A DNA stretch of 64,000 nt, taken from NCBI GenBank assembly GCA_900550285.1, contig URRW01000010.1, positions 1 through 64,000 on the forward strand, written 5' to 3'. Made by a program: the position numbers and the translations under genes. The stretch is from an uncultured Lachnospiraceae bacterium. Lineage in GTDB: Bacteria; Bacillota; Clostridia; Lachnospirales; Lachnospiraceae. Within the stretch, counting starts at the first letter, position 1. Each line of letters starts with the position of its first letter. The notes under the pieces are model-generated. The model saw only the letters and a program-made list of their open reading frames with translations. It did not search any database and was not told where the DNA came from. Shown in pieces: positions 37,463 to 46,614 of the stretch.

Positions 37463-38872
37463 TCATTTCCCGGCTTTCTTAGCCTGAACCCGCTCTACTA
37501 CGTCGCCGATACTGCCCGCATTCAGGAAATAGCTTTCCGGAACGTCGTCGTGCTGACCCGCAAGGATCTCGGAAAAGCCCCGGATCGTCTCGGAGATCGG
37601 CACATATTTTCCGGGCAGACCCGTAAACTGCCCTGCCACGAAGAACGGCTGGGACAGGAAACGCTGCACCTTTCTCGCCCTGGAAACGACCAGCTTATCC
37701 TCCTCGGAAAGCTCGTCCATGCCGAGGATCGCGATGATGTCCTGAAGCTCCTTATATTTCTGCAGGATCTCCTGCACGCCTCTTGCAACGCGGTAATGCT
37801 CCTCGCCCACGATTCTGGGATCCAGAATACGGGAACTGGATTCCAGCGGATCCACCGCCGGATAAATGCCCAGCTCTACGATGGAACGGGACAAAACGGT
37901 TGTCGCATCCAGATGCGCAAACGTCGTCGCCGGAGCCGGGTCTGTCAGGTCGTCCGCCGGAACGTAAACCGCCTGAACGGACGTAATGGAACCGTTCTTT
38001 GTGGAAGTGATGCGCTCCTGCAGCGCGCCCATCTCCGTCTGCAGCGTGGGCTGATAGCCTACCGCAGAGGGCATCCGTCCAAGCAGGGCGGATACCTCAG
38101 AGCCTGCCTGCGTGAAACGGAAAATATTGTCGATGAAAAGCAGTACGTCCTTACCGCCCTGATCGCGGAAATGCTCCGCCATCGTAAGGCCGGTCAGGCC
38201 GACGCGCATTCTTGCCCCCGGGGGCTCGTTCATCTGGCCGAATACCATCGTCGTCTTGTCAATAACGCCGGACTCCATCATTTCATAATAGAGGTCGTTT
38301 CCTTCCCTCGTGCGCTCGCCTACGCCCGTGAAAACGGAATAGCCGCCGTGCTCGGTCGCGATATTTCGGATCAGCTCCTGAATCAGGACTGTCTTTCCTA
38401 CGCCCGCGCCGCCGAACAGGCCGGTTTTTCCGCCCTTCTGATAAGGGCAGAGCAGATCCACGACCTTAATGCCCGTCTCAAGCATCTCCGCCCTCGTGGA
38501 CTGATCTTCAAATTTGGGTGCCGGGCGGTGGATCGGCTCGTAGCTGACCCCTTCCGGCACAGGTTTTTCGTCGATGGGCTCGCCCAGTACGTTAAACATG
38601 CGGCCCAGCGTATTCTCACCGACAGGTACGCAGATCGGCGCGCCTGTTGCAAACGCATCCATTCCCCTGCGCAGGCCGTCCGTGGAACCCATTGCGATAC
38701 ATCTGACCGTATCGTCGCCCAGATGCTGGGAAACCTCCACGATCAGCACGCCGCCCTCTTCCCGCTCAATCCGGATCGCTTCGTTGATCTCAGGAAGCGT
38801 TCCGGCGGGGAACTGGATGTCCAAAACGGCGCCGATGACCTGTGTGATCCTTCCTTTATTTTCTGCTGCCAT
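37463..38872 (-). CDS. atpD: ATP synthase F1 beta subunit
   Basis: The catalytic beta subunit (469 residues). The P-loop is GGAGVGKTVLIQEL, the catalytic region GERTREGNDLYYEMMESGVI carries the catalytic Glu, and the DELSEED-type loop reads MDELSEEDKLVVSRARKVQR. It lies between atpG and atpC in standard order. Confidence 0.99.
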   Translation of the reverse strand: MAAENKGRITQVIGAVLDIQFPAGTLPEINEAIRIEREEGGVLIVEVSQHLGDDTVRCIAMGSTDGLRRGMDAFATGAPICVPVGENTLGRMFNVLGEPIDEKPVPEGVSYEPIHRPAPKFEDQSTRAEMLETGIKVVDLLCPYQKGGKTGLFGGAGVGKTVLIQELIRNIATEHGGYSVFTGVGERTREGNDLYYEMMESGVIDKTTMVFGQMNEPPGARMRVGLTGLTMAEHFRDQGGKDVLLFIDNIFRFTQAGSEVSALLGRMPSAVGYQPTLQTEMGALQERITSTKNGSITSVQAVYVPADDLTDPAPATTFAHLDATTVLSRSIVELGIYPAVDPLESSSRILDPRIVGEEHYRVARGVQEILQKYKELQDIIAILGMDELSEEDKLVVSRARKVQRFLSQPFFVAGQFTGLPGKYVPISETIRGFSEILAGQHDDVPESYFLNAGSIGDVVERVQAKKAGK

Positions 38873-38897
38873 AAATGTCTCCTTGTTTTTGCCGCGC

Positions 38898-39761
38898 CTA
38901 TCCGATCGCCGCCGCGCCGCTGATGATTTCTGTCAGCTCCTGCGTGATCGCGCCCTGACGGGCACGGTTGTAAAGCAGAGTAAGATCCTCCAGCATCTCC
39001 TCCGCATTGCCGGTGGCGGAATCCATTGCCTGCATCCGCGCGCCGTTTTCACTGGCGACCGCTTCCAGCATGCCGCCGTAAATCATACTAATCATATATT
39101 TGGGAATGAGCATTTCCAGAATGCTCTCTTCCTCCGCCTCGTAATTCATCTGCAGCTTTGCGCTACCTTCTTCGCTGTCTTCTGCCTTTTCTTCCTGCGC
39201 CACAGGAAGCAGACGGATCAGCTTCGGCTCATGCACGACCGTGTTCACAAAAGAGGTATAGGCAAGCCAGATCTCTCCGACCTCTCCCTTTGCAAAGGAG
39301 TTCAAAACCTCCCTGCCGATCACGGCAGCGTCCGCATAAGAAGGCTCCTCGCTCATCTCCGAGCAGTCCGCTGCGATCCGGCAGCCTGCGCGCTCGAGGG
39401 CATCCCTGCCCTTTTTGCCGACCGCGTAGATGTCTAAGTCTTCCTTTTTCATGCCGCTTCTTGTCACAAGCTTCACGATATTGGAATTGTAGCCGCCTGC
39501 CAGTCCTCTGTTGGAGGTCATGACGATCACCGCCTTGCGCGGGCTGTCGCCTCCCTGCAAATACGGATGGCTGATCCCGGCAGAACGCTCCAGAATCGAC
39601 TGCATGGTCTGATACACCCCGTCGGAATAAGGCCGCGTATGCTCCGCCTTCTCCCGTGCTTTCTGCAGCTTTACGGTGGCGACCAGCTTCATGGCCCTGG
39701 TGATCTGTCCGGTGCTCTGGATACTGCTCCTGCGCCTTTTGATGTCTCTCATGGAAGCCAT
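38898..39761 (-). CDS. atpG: ATP synthase F1 gamma subunit
   Basis: Gamma (287 residues) is the central rotor shaft. The N-terminal coiled coil (MASMRDIKRRRSSIQSTGQI) and the C-terminal helix ending in LYNRARQGAITQELTEIISG are intact. Length is normal and the gene lies between atpA and atpD. Confidence 0.97.
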   Translation of the reverse strand: MASMRDIKRRRSSIQSTGQITRAMKLVATVKLQKAREKAEHTRPYSDGVYQTMQSILERSAGISHPYLQGGDSPRKAVIVMTSNRGLAGGYNSNIVKLVTRSGMKKEDLDIYAVGKKGRDALERAGCRIAADCSEMSEEPSYADAAVIGREVLNSFAKGEVGEIWLAYTSFVNTVVHEPKLIRLLPVAQEEKAEDSEEGSAKLQMNYEAEEESILEMLIPKYMISMIYGGMLEAVASENGARMQAMDSATGNAEEMLEDLTLLYNRARQGAITQELTEIISGAAAIG

Positions 39762-39789
39762 GTTTTGTCACCTGCCCTTCCTGATTCTG

Positions 39790-41289
39790 TTAAAATTCTG
39801 CCTTAAAGCTGTCGATCGCGCTGCGGAGCGCTTTTTCCGTCTCCTCAGAGATCACCTTCTCCTCGCGGATCGCCTTGGGGATCTCCGGATATTTCCGGTC
39901 GAGGAATTCAAAAAATTCGGACTCAAACCGGGTGATCTGATCTACCGGCACATCCAGCAGATATTTGCCTGTCGCGACAAACAGGATGATAACCTGATAC
40001 TCTACCGGCATCGGCTGGTACTGGGGCTGCTTTAACACCTCGCGGATGCGCTCGCCCTGCGCCAGCTTCTCCCTCGTATCCTCATCCAGCTCGGAGCCGA
40101 ACTGCGAAAACGCCGCCAGCTCGCGGTACTGCGCCAGCTCCACACGGATCGGGGCGGAAATCTTCTTCATCGCCTTAATCTGCGCCGAACCGCCGACACG
40201 GGATACGGAAAGTCCCGCATTGACTGCGGGGCGGAAGCCCTCGTGGAACATCTCCGTCTCCAGATAGATCTGACCGTCCGTGATGGAAATGACATTCGTC
40301 GGGATATATGCGGAAACGTCGCCCGCCTGCGTCTCGATGATCGGAAGCGCCGTCAGCGAACCGCCGCCGTGCTCCTCGTTCATGCGCGCCGCCCTTTCCA
40401 GAAGGCGGGAGTGCAGATAAAAGACGTCGCCAGGATACGCCTCGCGGCCCGGCGGTCTTTTTAACAGCAGGGAGAGGGTACGGTATGCAGCCGCGTGCTT
40501 ACTTAAATCGTCGTAAACAACGAGCACGTCCTCCCCGTTTTCCATCCATTCCTCGCCCATCGCGCAGCCCGCGTAAGGCGCGATATACTGCAGGGGCGCA
40601 AGCTCGCTTGCCGTGGAAGCCACGACCGTCGTGTAAGCCATCGCGCCGTGCTCTTCCAGCGTATTCACGATGGAAGCCACCGTGGACGCCTTCTGCCCGA
40701 TCGCGACGTAAATACATTTTACGCCCTGCCCCTTCTGATTGATGATCGTATCTACCGCGATCGCCGTCTTACCGGTCTGACGGTCGCCGATGATCAGCTC
40801 TCGCTGTCCTCTTCCGATCGGCACCATCGAGTCGATCGCCTTGATGCCCGTCTGCAGCGGTGTGTCCACCGACTTACGGGTAATAACGCCGCTTGCCACA
40901 CGCTCGATCCGGCGGTAGGAATCCGTCTGTACCGGACCCTTGCCGTCGATGGGCTGTCCCAGGGCGTTTACAACTCTGCCCAGCAGCGCGTCGCCTGCCG
41001 GAACCTCAACCACGCGGCCCGTGGTGCGAACCTGATCGCCTTCGCTGATGCTTCCCGCGCCCAAAAGCACGGCGCCCACGTTATCCTCTTCCAGATTGAG
41101 CACCATGCCGTATACGTCGTTGGGGAAAGCCAGCAGCTCGCCCTGCATTGCATTTTCCAGACCATGGATCCGGGCAATGCCATCCGCCACCCAGATGACC
41201 GTGCCGACATCCGACACTTCCAGCCTGGAGGCATAGCGGGCAATCTGTTCTTTTATGACAGAACTGATTTCCTCAGGTCTTAAATTCAT
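39790..41289 (-). CDS. atpA: ATP synthase F1 alpha subunit
   Basis: Alpha (499 residues) is the non-catalytic nucleotide-binding partner of beta. It starts MNLRPEEISSVIKEQIARYA, has the P-loop GDRQTGKTAIAVDTI and the conserved arginine-finger region around PAVNAGLSVSRVGGSAQIKA. It lies 66 bases after atpH. Confidence 0.99.
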   Translation of the reverse strand: MNLRPEEISSVIKEQIARYASRLEVSDVGTVIWVADGIARIHGLENAMQGELLAFPNDVYGMVLNLEEDNVGAVLLGAGSISEGDQVRTTGRVVEVPAGDALLGRVVNALGQPIDGKGPVQTDSYRRIERVASGVITRKSVDTPLQTGIKAIDSMVPIGRGQRELIIGDRQTGKTAIAVDTIINQKGQGVKCIYVAIGQKASTVASIVNTLEEHGAMAYTTVVASTASELAPLQYIAPYAGCAMGEEWMENGEDVLVVYDDLSKHAAAYRTLSLLLKRPPGREAYPGDVFYLHSRLLERAARMNEEHGGGSLTALPIIETQAGDVSAYIPTNVISITDGQIYLETEMFHEGFRPAVNAGLSVSRVGGSAQIKAMKKISAPIRVELAQYRELAAFSQFGSELDEDTREKLAQGERIREVLKQPQYQPMPVEYQVIILFVATGKYLLDVPVDQITRFESEFFEFLDRKYPEIPKAIREEKVISEETEKALRSAIDSFKAEF

Positions 41290-41355
41290 GGGTTATTGCT
41301 CCTTTCTTAGCAGCCGCCAAAAAGCGCCTGCCGCTTCTATCGTCCTGTCCGCCTG

Positions 41356-41904
41356 TCAGGACAGCGATATACGCATCAGGCTTTCCTTCATCTGTCTCAG
41401 CCTGTTTTCAATGCTGTTGTCCACTACCCTGTCCCCGATGCGGATCTTTAAGCCGCCGATCAGGGCAGCGTCCGTCTCCCAGTGCATCTGTAAGGAAACG
41501 TAAGGGGTCGTGGCAAGCAGCTTCTGCCGGATCTTCTCCTTCTGGGGATCCGTCAGCTCTGCAGCGCTGGTTACATACACAACGCCGGTTTTTTTATGAT
41601 CCAGACAGCGTCTTTCAAAGTCCTTCCTGATCCCGGAAAGCTCCCCGAATCTTCCTTTTTCCAGTAAAAGACGGCAGAATCCCGCCATCTCCTGACTGAT
41701 TTTTCCTCCGAATACCCGCTCAAAGACCTGCAGTTTTTCCTGATGGTCGATCTGCGGATGAAGAAGGATCTCATAAAAATCCGGGTACTCCTGCAGAATA
41801 CGGCACATGCCGTCCAGCTCGCCTTGCAGGCTGTCCAGCAGATTGTTCTCCAGTCCCAGGTCAAACAACGCTTCCGCGTAAACCTGCGACACTAGCTTTG
41901 CCAT
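41356..41904 (-). CDS. atpH: ATP synthase F1 delta subunit
   Basis: Delta (182 residues) connects F1 to the peripheral stalk. It starts MAKLVSQVYAEALFDLGLEN and ends with the conserved segment ALIGGLKIRIGDRVVDNSIE that recognises b. It overlaps the end of atpF by 13 bases, indicating translational coupling. Confidence 0.95.
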   Translation of the reverse strand: MAKLVSQVYAEALFDLGLENNLLDSLQGELDGMCRILQEYPDFYEILLHPQIDHQEKLQVFERVFGGKISQEMAGFCRLLLEKGRFGELSGIRKDFERRCLDHKKTGVVYVTSAAELTDPQKEKIRQKLLATTPYVSLQMHWETDAALIGGLKIRIGDRVVDNSIENRLRQMKESLMRISLS

Positions 41905-42446
41905 GTATTCTCTCCTATTTCCGCAAGGGTTTCTTCGATCAGCGCGTTCTGCGTCTTTTCATCCATGGACACGCGGACAAATTTCCCCGCCGCCTCCATG
42001 GCAAGCCCTACCATCTCGCGTCTGATGCCGTCGGCAGCCTTCTGTTTTTCAAGGTCTGCCTCAACCCGGGCGCGGGCGATGATCTGAGCCGCTTCAGCGC
42101 GCGCTTTTTCCACGATGGACGCCTCGTTTGCCAGCGCTTTTTTACGCGCCTGGTTTAAGATCTCGTCCGCCTCTTTTTCCACGCCTGCAAGCCTTGCTTC
42201 ATATTCTGCCTTCAGCGCAAGGGCATCCTCCTGCGCCGTCTTTGCCTGATCCAGCTCTCCCGCGATCTTGTCGCTTCTCTCCTGCATAAATTTCCTTGCA
42301 GGGTTAAAGAGCAGATAGGACAGTGCGGTAAACAGTACGAATACCGCGATGAGCGTGAGCACGGAATCCGCCAGCAGCTGAAAGTCCAGGTCAAACAGTC
42401 TGGGCTCCATCTGGGCAGCCAGCAATACTGCGTTGATTTGATGCAA
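41892..42446 (-). CDS. atpF: ATP synthase F0 b subunit
   Basis: Subunit b (184 residues) forms the peripheral stalk: one membrane helix (about residues 24-45, LADSVLTLIAVFVLFTALSY) and a long charged coiled coil. The TTG at 42446 is taken as start because AAGGAGG is 8 bases upstream; an in-frame ATG 12 codons later lacks a binding site. It overlaps atpH by 13 bases. Confidence 0.93.
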   Translation of the reverse strand: MHQINAVLLAAQMEPRLFDLDFQLLADSVLTLIAVFVLFTALSYLLFNPARKFMQERSDKIAGELDQAKTAQEDALALKAEYEARLAGVEKEADEILNQARKKALANEASIVEKARAEAAQIIARARVEADLEKQKAADGIRREMVGLAMEAAGKFVRVSMDEKTQNALIEETLAEIGENTWQS

Positions 42447-42491
42447 TTTTCCCGCCTCCTTCCTGTTTCATAATGTCCGCTTTCCTATCCA

Positions 42492-42746
42492 TTAAGGAAG
42501 CAGCGGTTTTACGAACAGCAGAAGCATTGCGATCAGCAGGCCGTACAGACCGGTCGTCTCGGCAACCGCCTGGCCTAACAGCATCGTAGATGTGATCTCG
42601 GATTTTGCGCCGGGGTTTCTTCCTACAGCCGCAGCCGCATGGCCCGCAGCGATACCCTGGCCGACACCGGGTCCGATACCGGCGATAACCGCCAGACCTG
42701 CGCCGATCGCAGAACAGCCTAAGATAAAGTTTTCATTGAATTCCAT
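42492..42746 (-). CDS. atpE: ATP synthase F0 c subunit, sodium-type ion site
   Basis: The c subunit (84 residues) forms the rotor ring with two membrane hairpin helices. The ion-binding carboxylate is Glu63 in QAVAETTGLYG. Gln30 (GPGVGQG), Val61, Thr64, Thr65 and Tyr68 match, position by position, the sodium ligands of the Ilyobacter tartaricus ring (Gln32, Val63, Ser66, Thr67, Tyr70). This predicts Na+ rather than H+ coupling. The gene lies between atpB and atpF. Confidence 0.97.
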   Translation of the reverse strand: MEFNENFILGCSAIGAGLAVIAGIGPGVGQGIAAGHAAAAVGRNPGAKSEITSTMLLGQAVAETTGLYGLLIAMLLLFVKPLLP

Positions 42747-42877
42747 AATGTCATTCCTCCGTTTCTGCCGTCAAAAGCGGCATTTTCCTGATAATGATAA
42801 AAAGGGGTGCGCAAAGCGCCCATTCCCGCGTCAAAGGCAGCCGCATAAACGGTATGCCTTCCGTCCTCCAAAGAGGA

Positions 42878-43600
42878 TCAGCCTTCCTCGCCGATGGCAT
42901 CGGCAAGATACGTCATCGTCAGCATACAGAACACATACGTCTGGATCGCTCCCGAAAACAGATCGAAATACACGTGCAGAACCGCCGGCCAGCCGATCGC
43001 GATCACCTGTAAAAGCCCGTACACAAGCGCCATCATAACCACGCCGGAGAGCACGTTTGCAAACAGACGCAGCGAAAGCGAAATGGGTACTGCCACATAG
43101 CCGATCAGGTTGATCGGCGCCCAGATCGGCCACGGATCGCACAGATCGGCGAGCGCGCCCTTGAGCTTCTTGTGCTTTAGCTTGTTGTAATGGATCAGCG
43201 TAAAGGTCACAAGTCCCAGCGGCAGCGTCACGCCGTAGTCCGCCGTCGGCGGGCGCATTCCGAACAGACCGGAAAAGTTACAGATCAGGATGAAAATGAA
43301 TATCGCCCCGATATAGTTGGCAAACTTTACCGCGCTCTTTCCCATAACCGCCTTCACCATGCCGTCCAGCTTCTCCACGATCGTCTCGACCACATTCTGA
43401 AAGCCGCCCGGCACCTCAGACGCGTGCTTCATCGCGCGGTTTGCCGCAAATGCAAATCCCAGAATGACCAGCAGGACGATGAGCAGGCAGATATGCGTCG
43501 TAGTGATCCATACCGTATGCCCGAAAAACTCATAAGGGAAAACGCCGTGAACCATAAAGTCAATGTCCGCCGCGCCTCCCAGCCAGATTCCGGTCATCAT
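42878..43600 (-). CDS. atpB: ATP synthase F0 a subunit
   Basis: Subunit a (240 residues) is the stator channel with about five membrane helices. The essential Arg lies in the conserved SLSLRLFANVLSG helix, and the C-terminal helix (SGAIQTYVFCMLTMTYLADA) is complete. AGGAGG lies 7 bases before the ATG at 43600, and the gene overlaps atpI by 4 bases. A 131-base gap with small hairpins separates it from atpE, which may raise c-subunit expression. Confidence 0.96.
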   Translation of the reverse strand: MMTGIWLGGAADIDFMVHGVFPYEFFGHTVWITTTHICLLIVLLVILGFAFAANRAMKHASEVPGGFQNVVETIVEKLDGMVKAVMGKSAVKFANYIGAIFIFILICNFSGLFGMRPPTADYGVTLPLGLVTFTLIHYNKLKHKKLKGALADLCDPWPIWAPINLIGYVAVPISLSLRLFANVLSGVVMMALVYGLLQVIAIGWPAVLHVYFDLFSGAIQTYVFCMLTMTYLADAIGEEG

Positions 43601-43998
43601 CGCTTCACCTCCTTCTTTTCTTTATAGTTGTGGACAAAAGGCTGCAGATATGCCGATACCTTAATTCCCATCAGCGCTGCAAACGCCGCCAGCGGATCTG
43701 CCCACTTTGTCACCATCAGAACAGCGAATACAGCCACAAACGCCAGATACCGGAGCAGGCTGCGCGCCGTCAGGTACTTCTGCGCGCCGTCGCCCAGATC
43801 AAGGGCGGTGTCCAGCACCTTCCACATGTGCCAGATGCCTGCCAGCGAAAGCACCATCCCTGTCAGCACGCCCAGCGTGACATTGAGCGGATCTTCGACC
43901 CACCAAAATGACGCCAGCTCACAGACTGCTCCCCATACGGACGCTCCAAGCCACATCTCTTTTACCGTCGCATCCATATTTTTGAAAAAATCTCTCAT
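43597..43998 (-). CDS. atpI: ATP synthase subunit I (AtpI-like)
   Basis: A 133-residue membrane protein with four hydrophobic segments (for example ASVWGAVCELASFWW and AFVAVFAVLMVTKW), consistent with AtpI, which assists c-ring assembly. The ATG at 43998 overlaps the stop of the preceding small gene, and its stop overlaps atpB. The sequence is weakly conserved, as usual for AtpI; position in the operon is the main evidence. Confidence 0.82.
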   Translation of the reverse strand: MRDFFKNMDATVKEMWLGASVWGAVCELASFWWVEDPLNVTLGVLTGMVLSLAGIWHMWKVLDTALDLGDGAQKYLTARSLLRYLAFVAVFAVLMVTKWADPLAAFAALMGIKVSAYLQPFVHNYKEKKEVKR

Positions 43999-44237
43999 TT
44001 CCTGTCTTCCCTGTTCTCCTGTTGATATATCTTCCTCGCCAGCCGGAAGATATTTCCGAATCCCGCAAGCACCCCGACAACAAAAAACAGGATCGTAAAA
44101 ATCTGCGTTCCCAGCTTCCCATCCAGCCAATACCCCAGCGCGAACATCATGCCGATGGGAACAAGCATCATGATCCCGAACTGGGAGATCAGGGCAAGGG
44201 ACTGCCAGACGGTTCTGTTGTACGGACGTTTTGCCAT
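43995..44237 (-). CDS. atpZ: AtpZ/AtpI-family small membrane protein
   Basis: An 80-residue protein with two membrane helices (LALISQFGIMMLVPIGMMFA and IFTILFFVVGVLAGFGNIFR), the AtpZ pattern found at the start of many Firmicute atp operons; relatives are linked to Mg2+ or Ca2+ handling or assembly. GGAGGG lies 6 bases before the ATG at 44237. It leads the operon and overlaps atpI by 4 bases. Confidence 0.88.
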   Translation of the reverse strand: MAKRPYNRTVWQSLALISQFGIMMLVPIGMMFALGYWLDGKLGTQIFTILFFVVGVLAGFGNIFRLARKIYQQENREDRK

Positions 44238-44296
44238 TGGGTTCCCTCCATAAGAATACTGCCGCCGCAGAAGGATCCTGCGGACGGCCTGATTTC

Positions 44297-44325
44297 ATTA
44301 TACTCATTTTGCCGCGCCCTGTCCA
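44297..44325 (-). promoter_or_regulatory. promoter of the ATP synthase operon
   Basis: Minus-strand TGGACA (44320-44325), 17 bases, perfect TATAAT (44297-44302), about 60 bases upstream of atpZ. Confidence 0.78.
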
Positions 44326-44389
44326 CTGAATTTTCGGGGTATGCGACTGCACACTTTTGGAAAAATGGGGAAAGAAAACCTTCTTTCCC

Positions 44390-45418
44390 TCACTCCTCAA
44401 ACGCCATATCAATAATCTTCTGGCACAGCTGTTCATAGCTCATGCCGACCGCCGCCGCCTCCTGCGGGATCAGGGAAGTGGGCGTCATGCCGGGCAGAGT
44501 ATTTGCCTCCAGACAGTAGGGATTTCCCGCTTCGTCCAGCATAAAGTCCATGCGGGCATATTTTTCCAAACGCAGCGCCTCAAACACGCGCACGGAAATT
44601 TCCTGTACCTTCCGGGTCGTCTCCTCGTCAAGGGGCGCAGGACAGATCTCCGTCGTACAGCCCGACTGGTATTTATTTTTATAGTCGTAAAAGCCCGCCT
44701 TGGGGGCAATCTCCACGATCGGCAGCGCCTTGCCGTCCAGCACGCAGCAGGTCAGCTCGCGTCCCTTGATATACTGCTCCACAACGACCTCGTCCCCATA
44801 CAAAAAGGCGTCGTCCAAAGCCGCCTGATACTCGCTTTCTTCCGAAACGATAGAAACGCCGATGCTGGAGCCGCCGGACGCGACCTTTACCACGCAGGGG
44901 AATACGGGAGCCTGCCCGCATGCCTGCCCCTTTTTCACCCGGAATCCTGCCGGGGTAGGAATTCCGTTCTGCACAAACAGCTCCTTTGCCAGACATTTAT
45001 CCATCGCCAGCGCGCTGCTGACAAAACCGGTTCCCGTATAGCGGATGCCGAGCAGGTCAAACGCCGCCTGCACCTTGCCGCCCTCGCCGTCCGCACCGTG
45101 AAGCCCTAAAAACACCACGTCCGCCATCTGGCAGATCTGGATCACATTCGGTCCGAAATAGCATTTCCCGCCGTCCTTGCGGAGCGCCTTTACCGCGCTG
45201 ATGTCAGGATTGATCTCCCGGATGTCCGCAATATCCTTTGAAAAATCCTCGTCGCTCTCAAAAATATGTTCAATGTCGTCTCTTTCCATTCCCAGAAAAA
45301 CATCCAGAAGCACCGCCTGATGTCCCAGCTTTTTCATCGCCCTGTAAATCATTTTCCCGGAGATCAGGGAAACGTCGCGCTCCGTGCTGATGCCTCCCGC
45401 CAACACTACAACTTTCAT
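44390..45418 (-). CDS. ddl: D-alanine--D-alanine ligase
   Basis: Ddl (342 residues) joins two D-alanines for peptidoglycan precursors. The ATP-grasp fold is seen with MKVVVLAGGISTERDVSLIS at the N terminus, GLHGADGEGGKVQ, and the C-terminal metal-binding EANTLPGMTPTSLIPQEA. The omega-loop region reads KYQSGCTTEICPAPL. A D-Ala-D-Ser or D-Ala-D-Lac preference is not indicated by accompanying van genes, so the housekeeping ligase is the best call. It is followed by the atp operon in the same direction but has its own promoter. Confidence 0.92.
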   Translation of the reverse strand: MKVVVLAGGISTERDVSLISGKMIYRAMKKLGHQAVLLDVFLGMERDDIEHIFESDEDFSKDIADIREINPDISAVKALRKDGGKCYFGPNVIQICQMADVVFLGLHGADGEGGKVQAAFDLLGIRYTGTGFVSSALAMDKCLAKELFVQNGIPTPAGFRVKKGQACGQAPVFPCVVKVASGGSSIGVSIVSEESEYQAALDDAFLYGDEVVVEQYIKGRELTCCVLDGKALPIVEIAPKAGFYDYKNKYQSGCTTEICPAPLDEETTRKVQEISVRVFEALRLEKYARMDFMLDEAGNPYCLEANTLPGMTPTSLIPQEAAAVGMSYEQLCQKIIDMAFEE

Positions 45419-45473
45419 CTTTTCAATCCTCTTTTCCTAAAAATCCTGCCGTCCGGCAGATGTTTCGTGCTTT

Positions 45474-45502
45474 AGTATACGCTGAATCTGCGGCGGCGTA
45501 AA
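45474..45502 (-). promoter_or_regulatory. promoter of ddl
   Basis: Minus-strand TTTACG (45497-45502), 17 bases, TATACT (45474-45479), about 55 bases upstream of the ddl start. Confidence 0.6.
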
Positions 45503-45534
45503 GCGGGAATTAGACAATTTCAACTGCATTAAAA

Positions 45535-46228
45535 TCAGCTAATTCCACAGCATCGCCCATACTGCCATAATTTTATCATATTCTTAATTTCCCGCACCGT
45601 AAATGAAACAAATTCTTCAACTGTCTCCTCACGCAAAAAAACATGATCTGATATATCGGTATACGGCTGTGCATACTGCACTGTCAGCAAATGATTTTTC
45701 TGCGTGCTGACCTCTTTTGCCGCCACAATCCCTTTTATTTCAACTGCTTCTGCCTGTAAAAGCATACTTCTGATAATCTCCGTATTTTCCCCGTGCTGAT
45801 ACAGATACAAATCGCTCTCCCTTGCTTCCGCATAGTAAGCACTCTTAAATTCCTCAAATTCCATTGCCGGAATATATTCCTTTTGAAGCCTTTTCCAGAT
45901 TTTAATATCGTTCCAATAATCTGTCAGACAATGCACGCACATTCCCAACGAAAAATCCCGATATTTCGTTCTTTCATCTCCTATTGCATTTTCACAAAAA
46001 AATCCCTTTATATTTCGCTCCCATCGCTCATAGTCCTGTGTGTCCCCCCCATTTGCCACACCCTTCAAACATATGCGATTTCACTTTCATTGCTACCTTA
46101 TAATCCGGATTCATGTGTACGGAATCCGGAGCTACTGCGCCCAAAATAAACTCTGCCTTATTTTGAATTACAGGCAACTGCCGCAAAAGCCTATACGCTA
46201 TTTCCATATGTATCATTTGATAAGACAC
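45535..46228 (-). pseudogene. frameshifted zinc-dependent phospholipase C-like gene
   Basis: Two overlapping frames together encode one protein of about 230 residues. The first frame (from GTG 46228, with GGAGGAGGGG upstream) reads MSYQMIHMEIAYRLL, GAVAPDSVH and KVKSHMFEG; the second continues with DTQDYERWERNIKGF and GMCVHCLTDYWND. His and Asp residues match the zinc-ligand pattern of the Zn-dependent phospholipase C fold (HxxxD in HCLTD). The break is at a run of seven identical bases (46044-46050); removing one restores a single frame. It could be a pseudogene, a phase-variable gene or a sequencing error. Such proteins in Clostridia are mostly uncharacterised. The gene is more AT-rich than its neighbours. 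Confidence 0.8.
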
Positions 46229-46510
46229 CTTTTCCCCTCCTCCTTTTTCCGCCTATTGCAATTATCTTATTTGCACTTAAATATTTCTATCCTGATTTTA
46301 GCATAGTTTTCCATAAGACAAAACCTCTCCGAACCGTCTCTTCCCAAACATGGTTCTCTCCCTCGCAAAACGCCCGCCCTTTACCGCCGTTTTCTGTATA
46401 CCCTGTCTGATTTTTGCCGCGCCTCCGGCAACACTTTGCCTAAAACTGTAGCACTTCAACTTGCTAATACTGTAAAATCGCCGAAATATTAAATTTCTAT
46501 AAAAAAACAC
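46229..46510. other. AT-rich intergenic region between the phospholipase-like gene and livJ
   Basis: No gene, terminator or repeat is evident. The left part must hold the promoter of the minus-strand phospholipase-like gene (candidate -10 sequences are weak); the right part leads into the livJ promoter. Confidence 0.5.
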
Positions 46511-46538
46511 TTCATTTTTATGAAATCTGTTGTATAAT
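46511..46538 (+). promoter_or_regulatory. promoter of the liv operon
   Basis: TTCATT (46511-46516), a 16-base spacer, perfect TATAAT (46533-46538), about 75 bases before livJ. The -35 box is weak. Confidence 0.6.
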
Positions 46539-46614
46539 GCTAACAAGCCAAAAGACAGATGTTTTTCCCGAAAAAACACCCATCGGACGGCGAAGCTGAA
46601 AGGAGGAACTTATT

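Noticed and set aside
42410..42446. ATG at 42410 as the start of atpF
   Set aside because: The TTG at 42446 has a near-perfect ribosome binding site at correct spacing, while the ATG has none.
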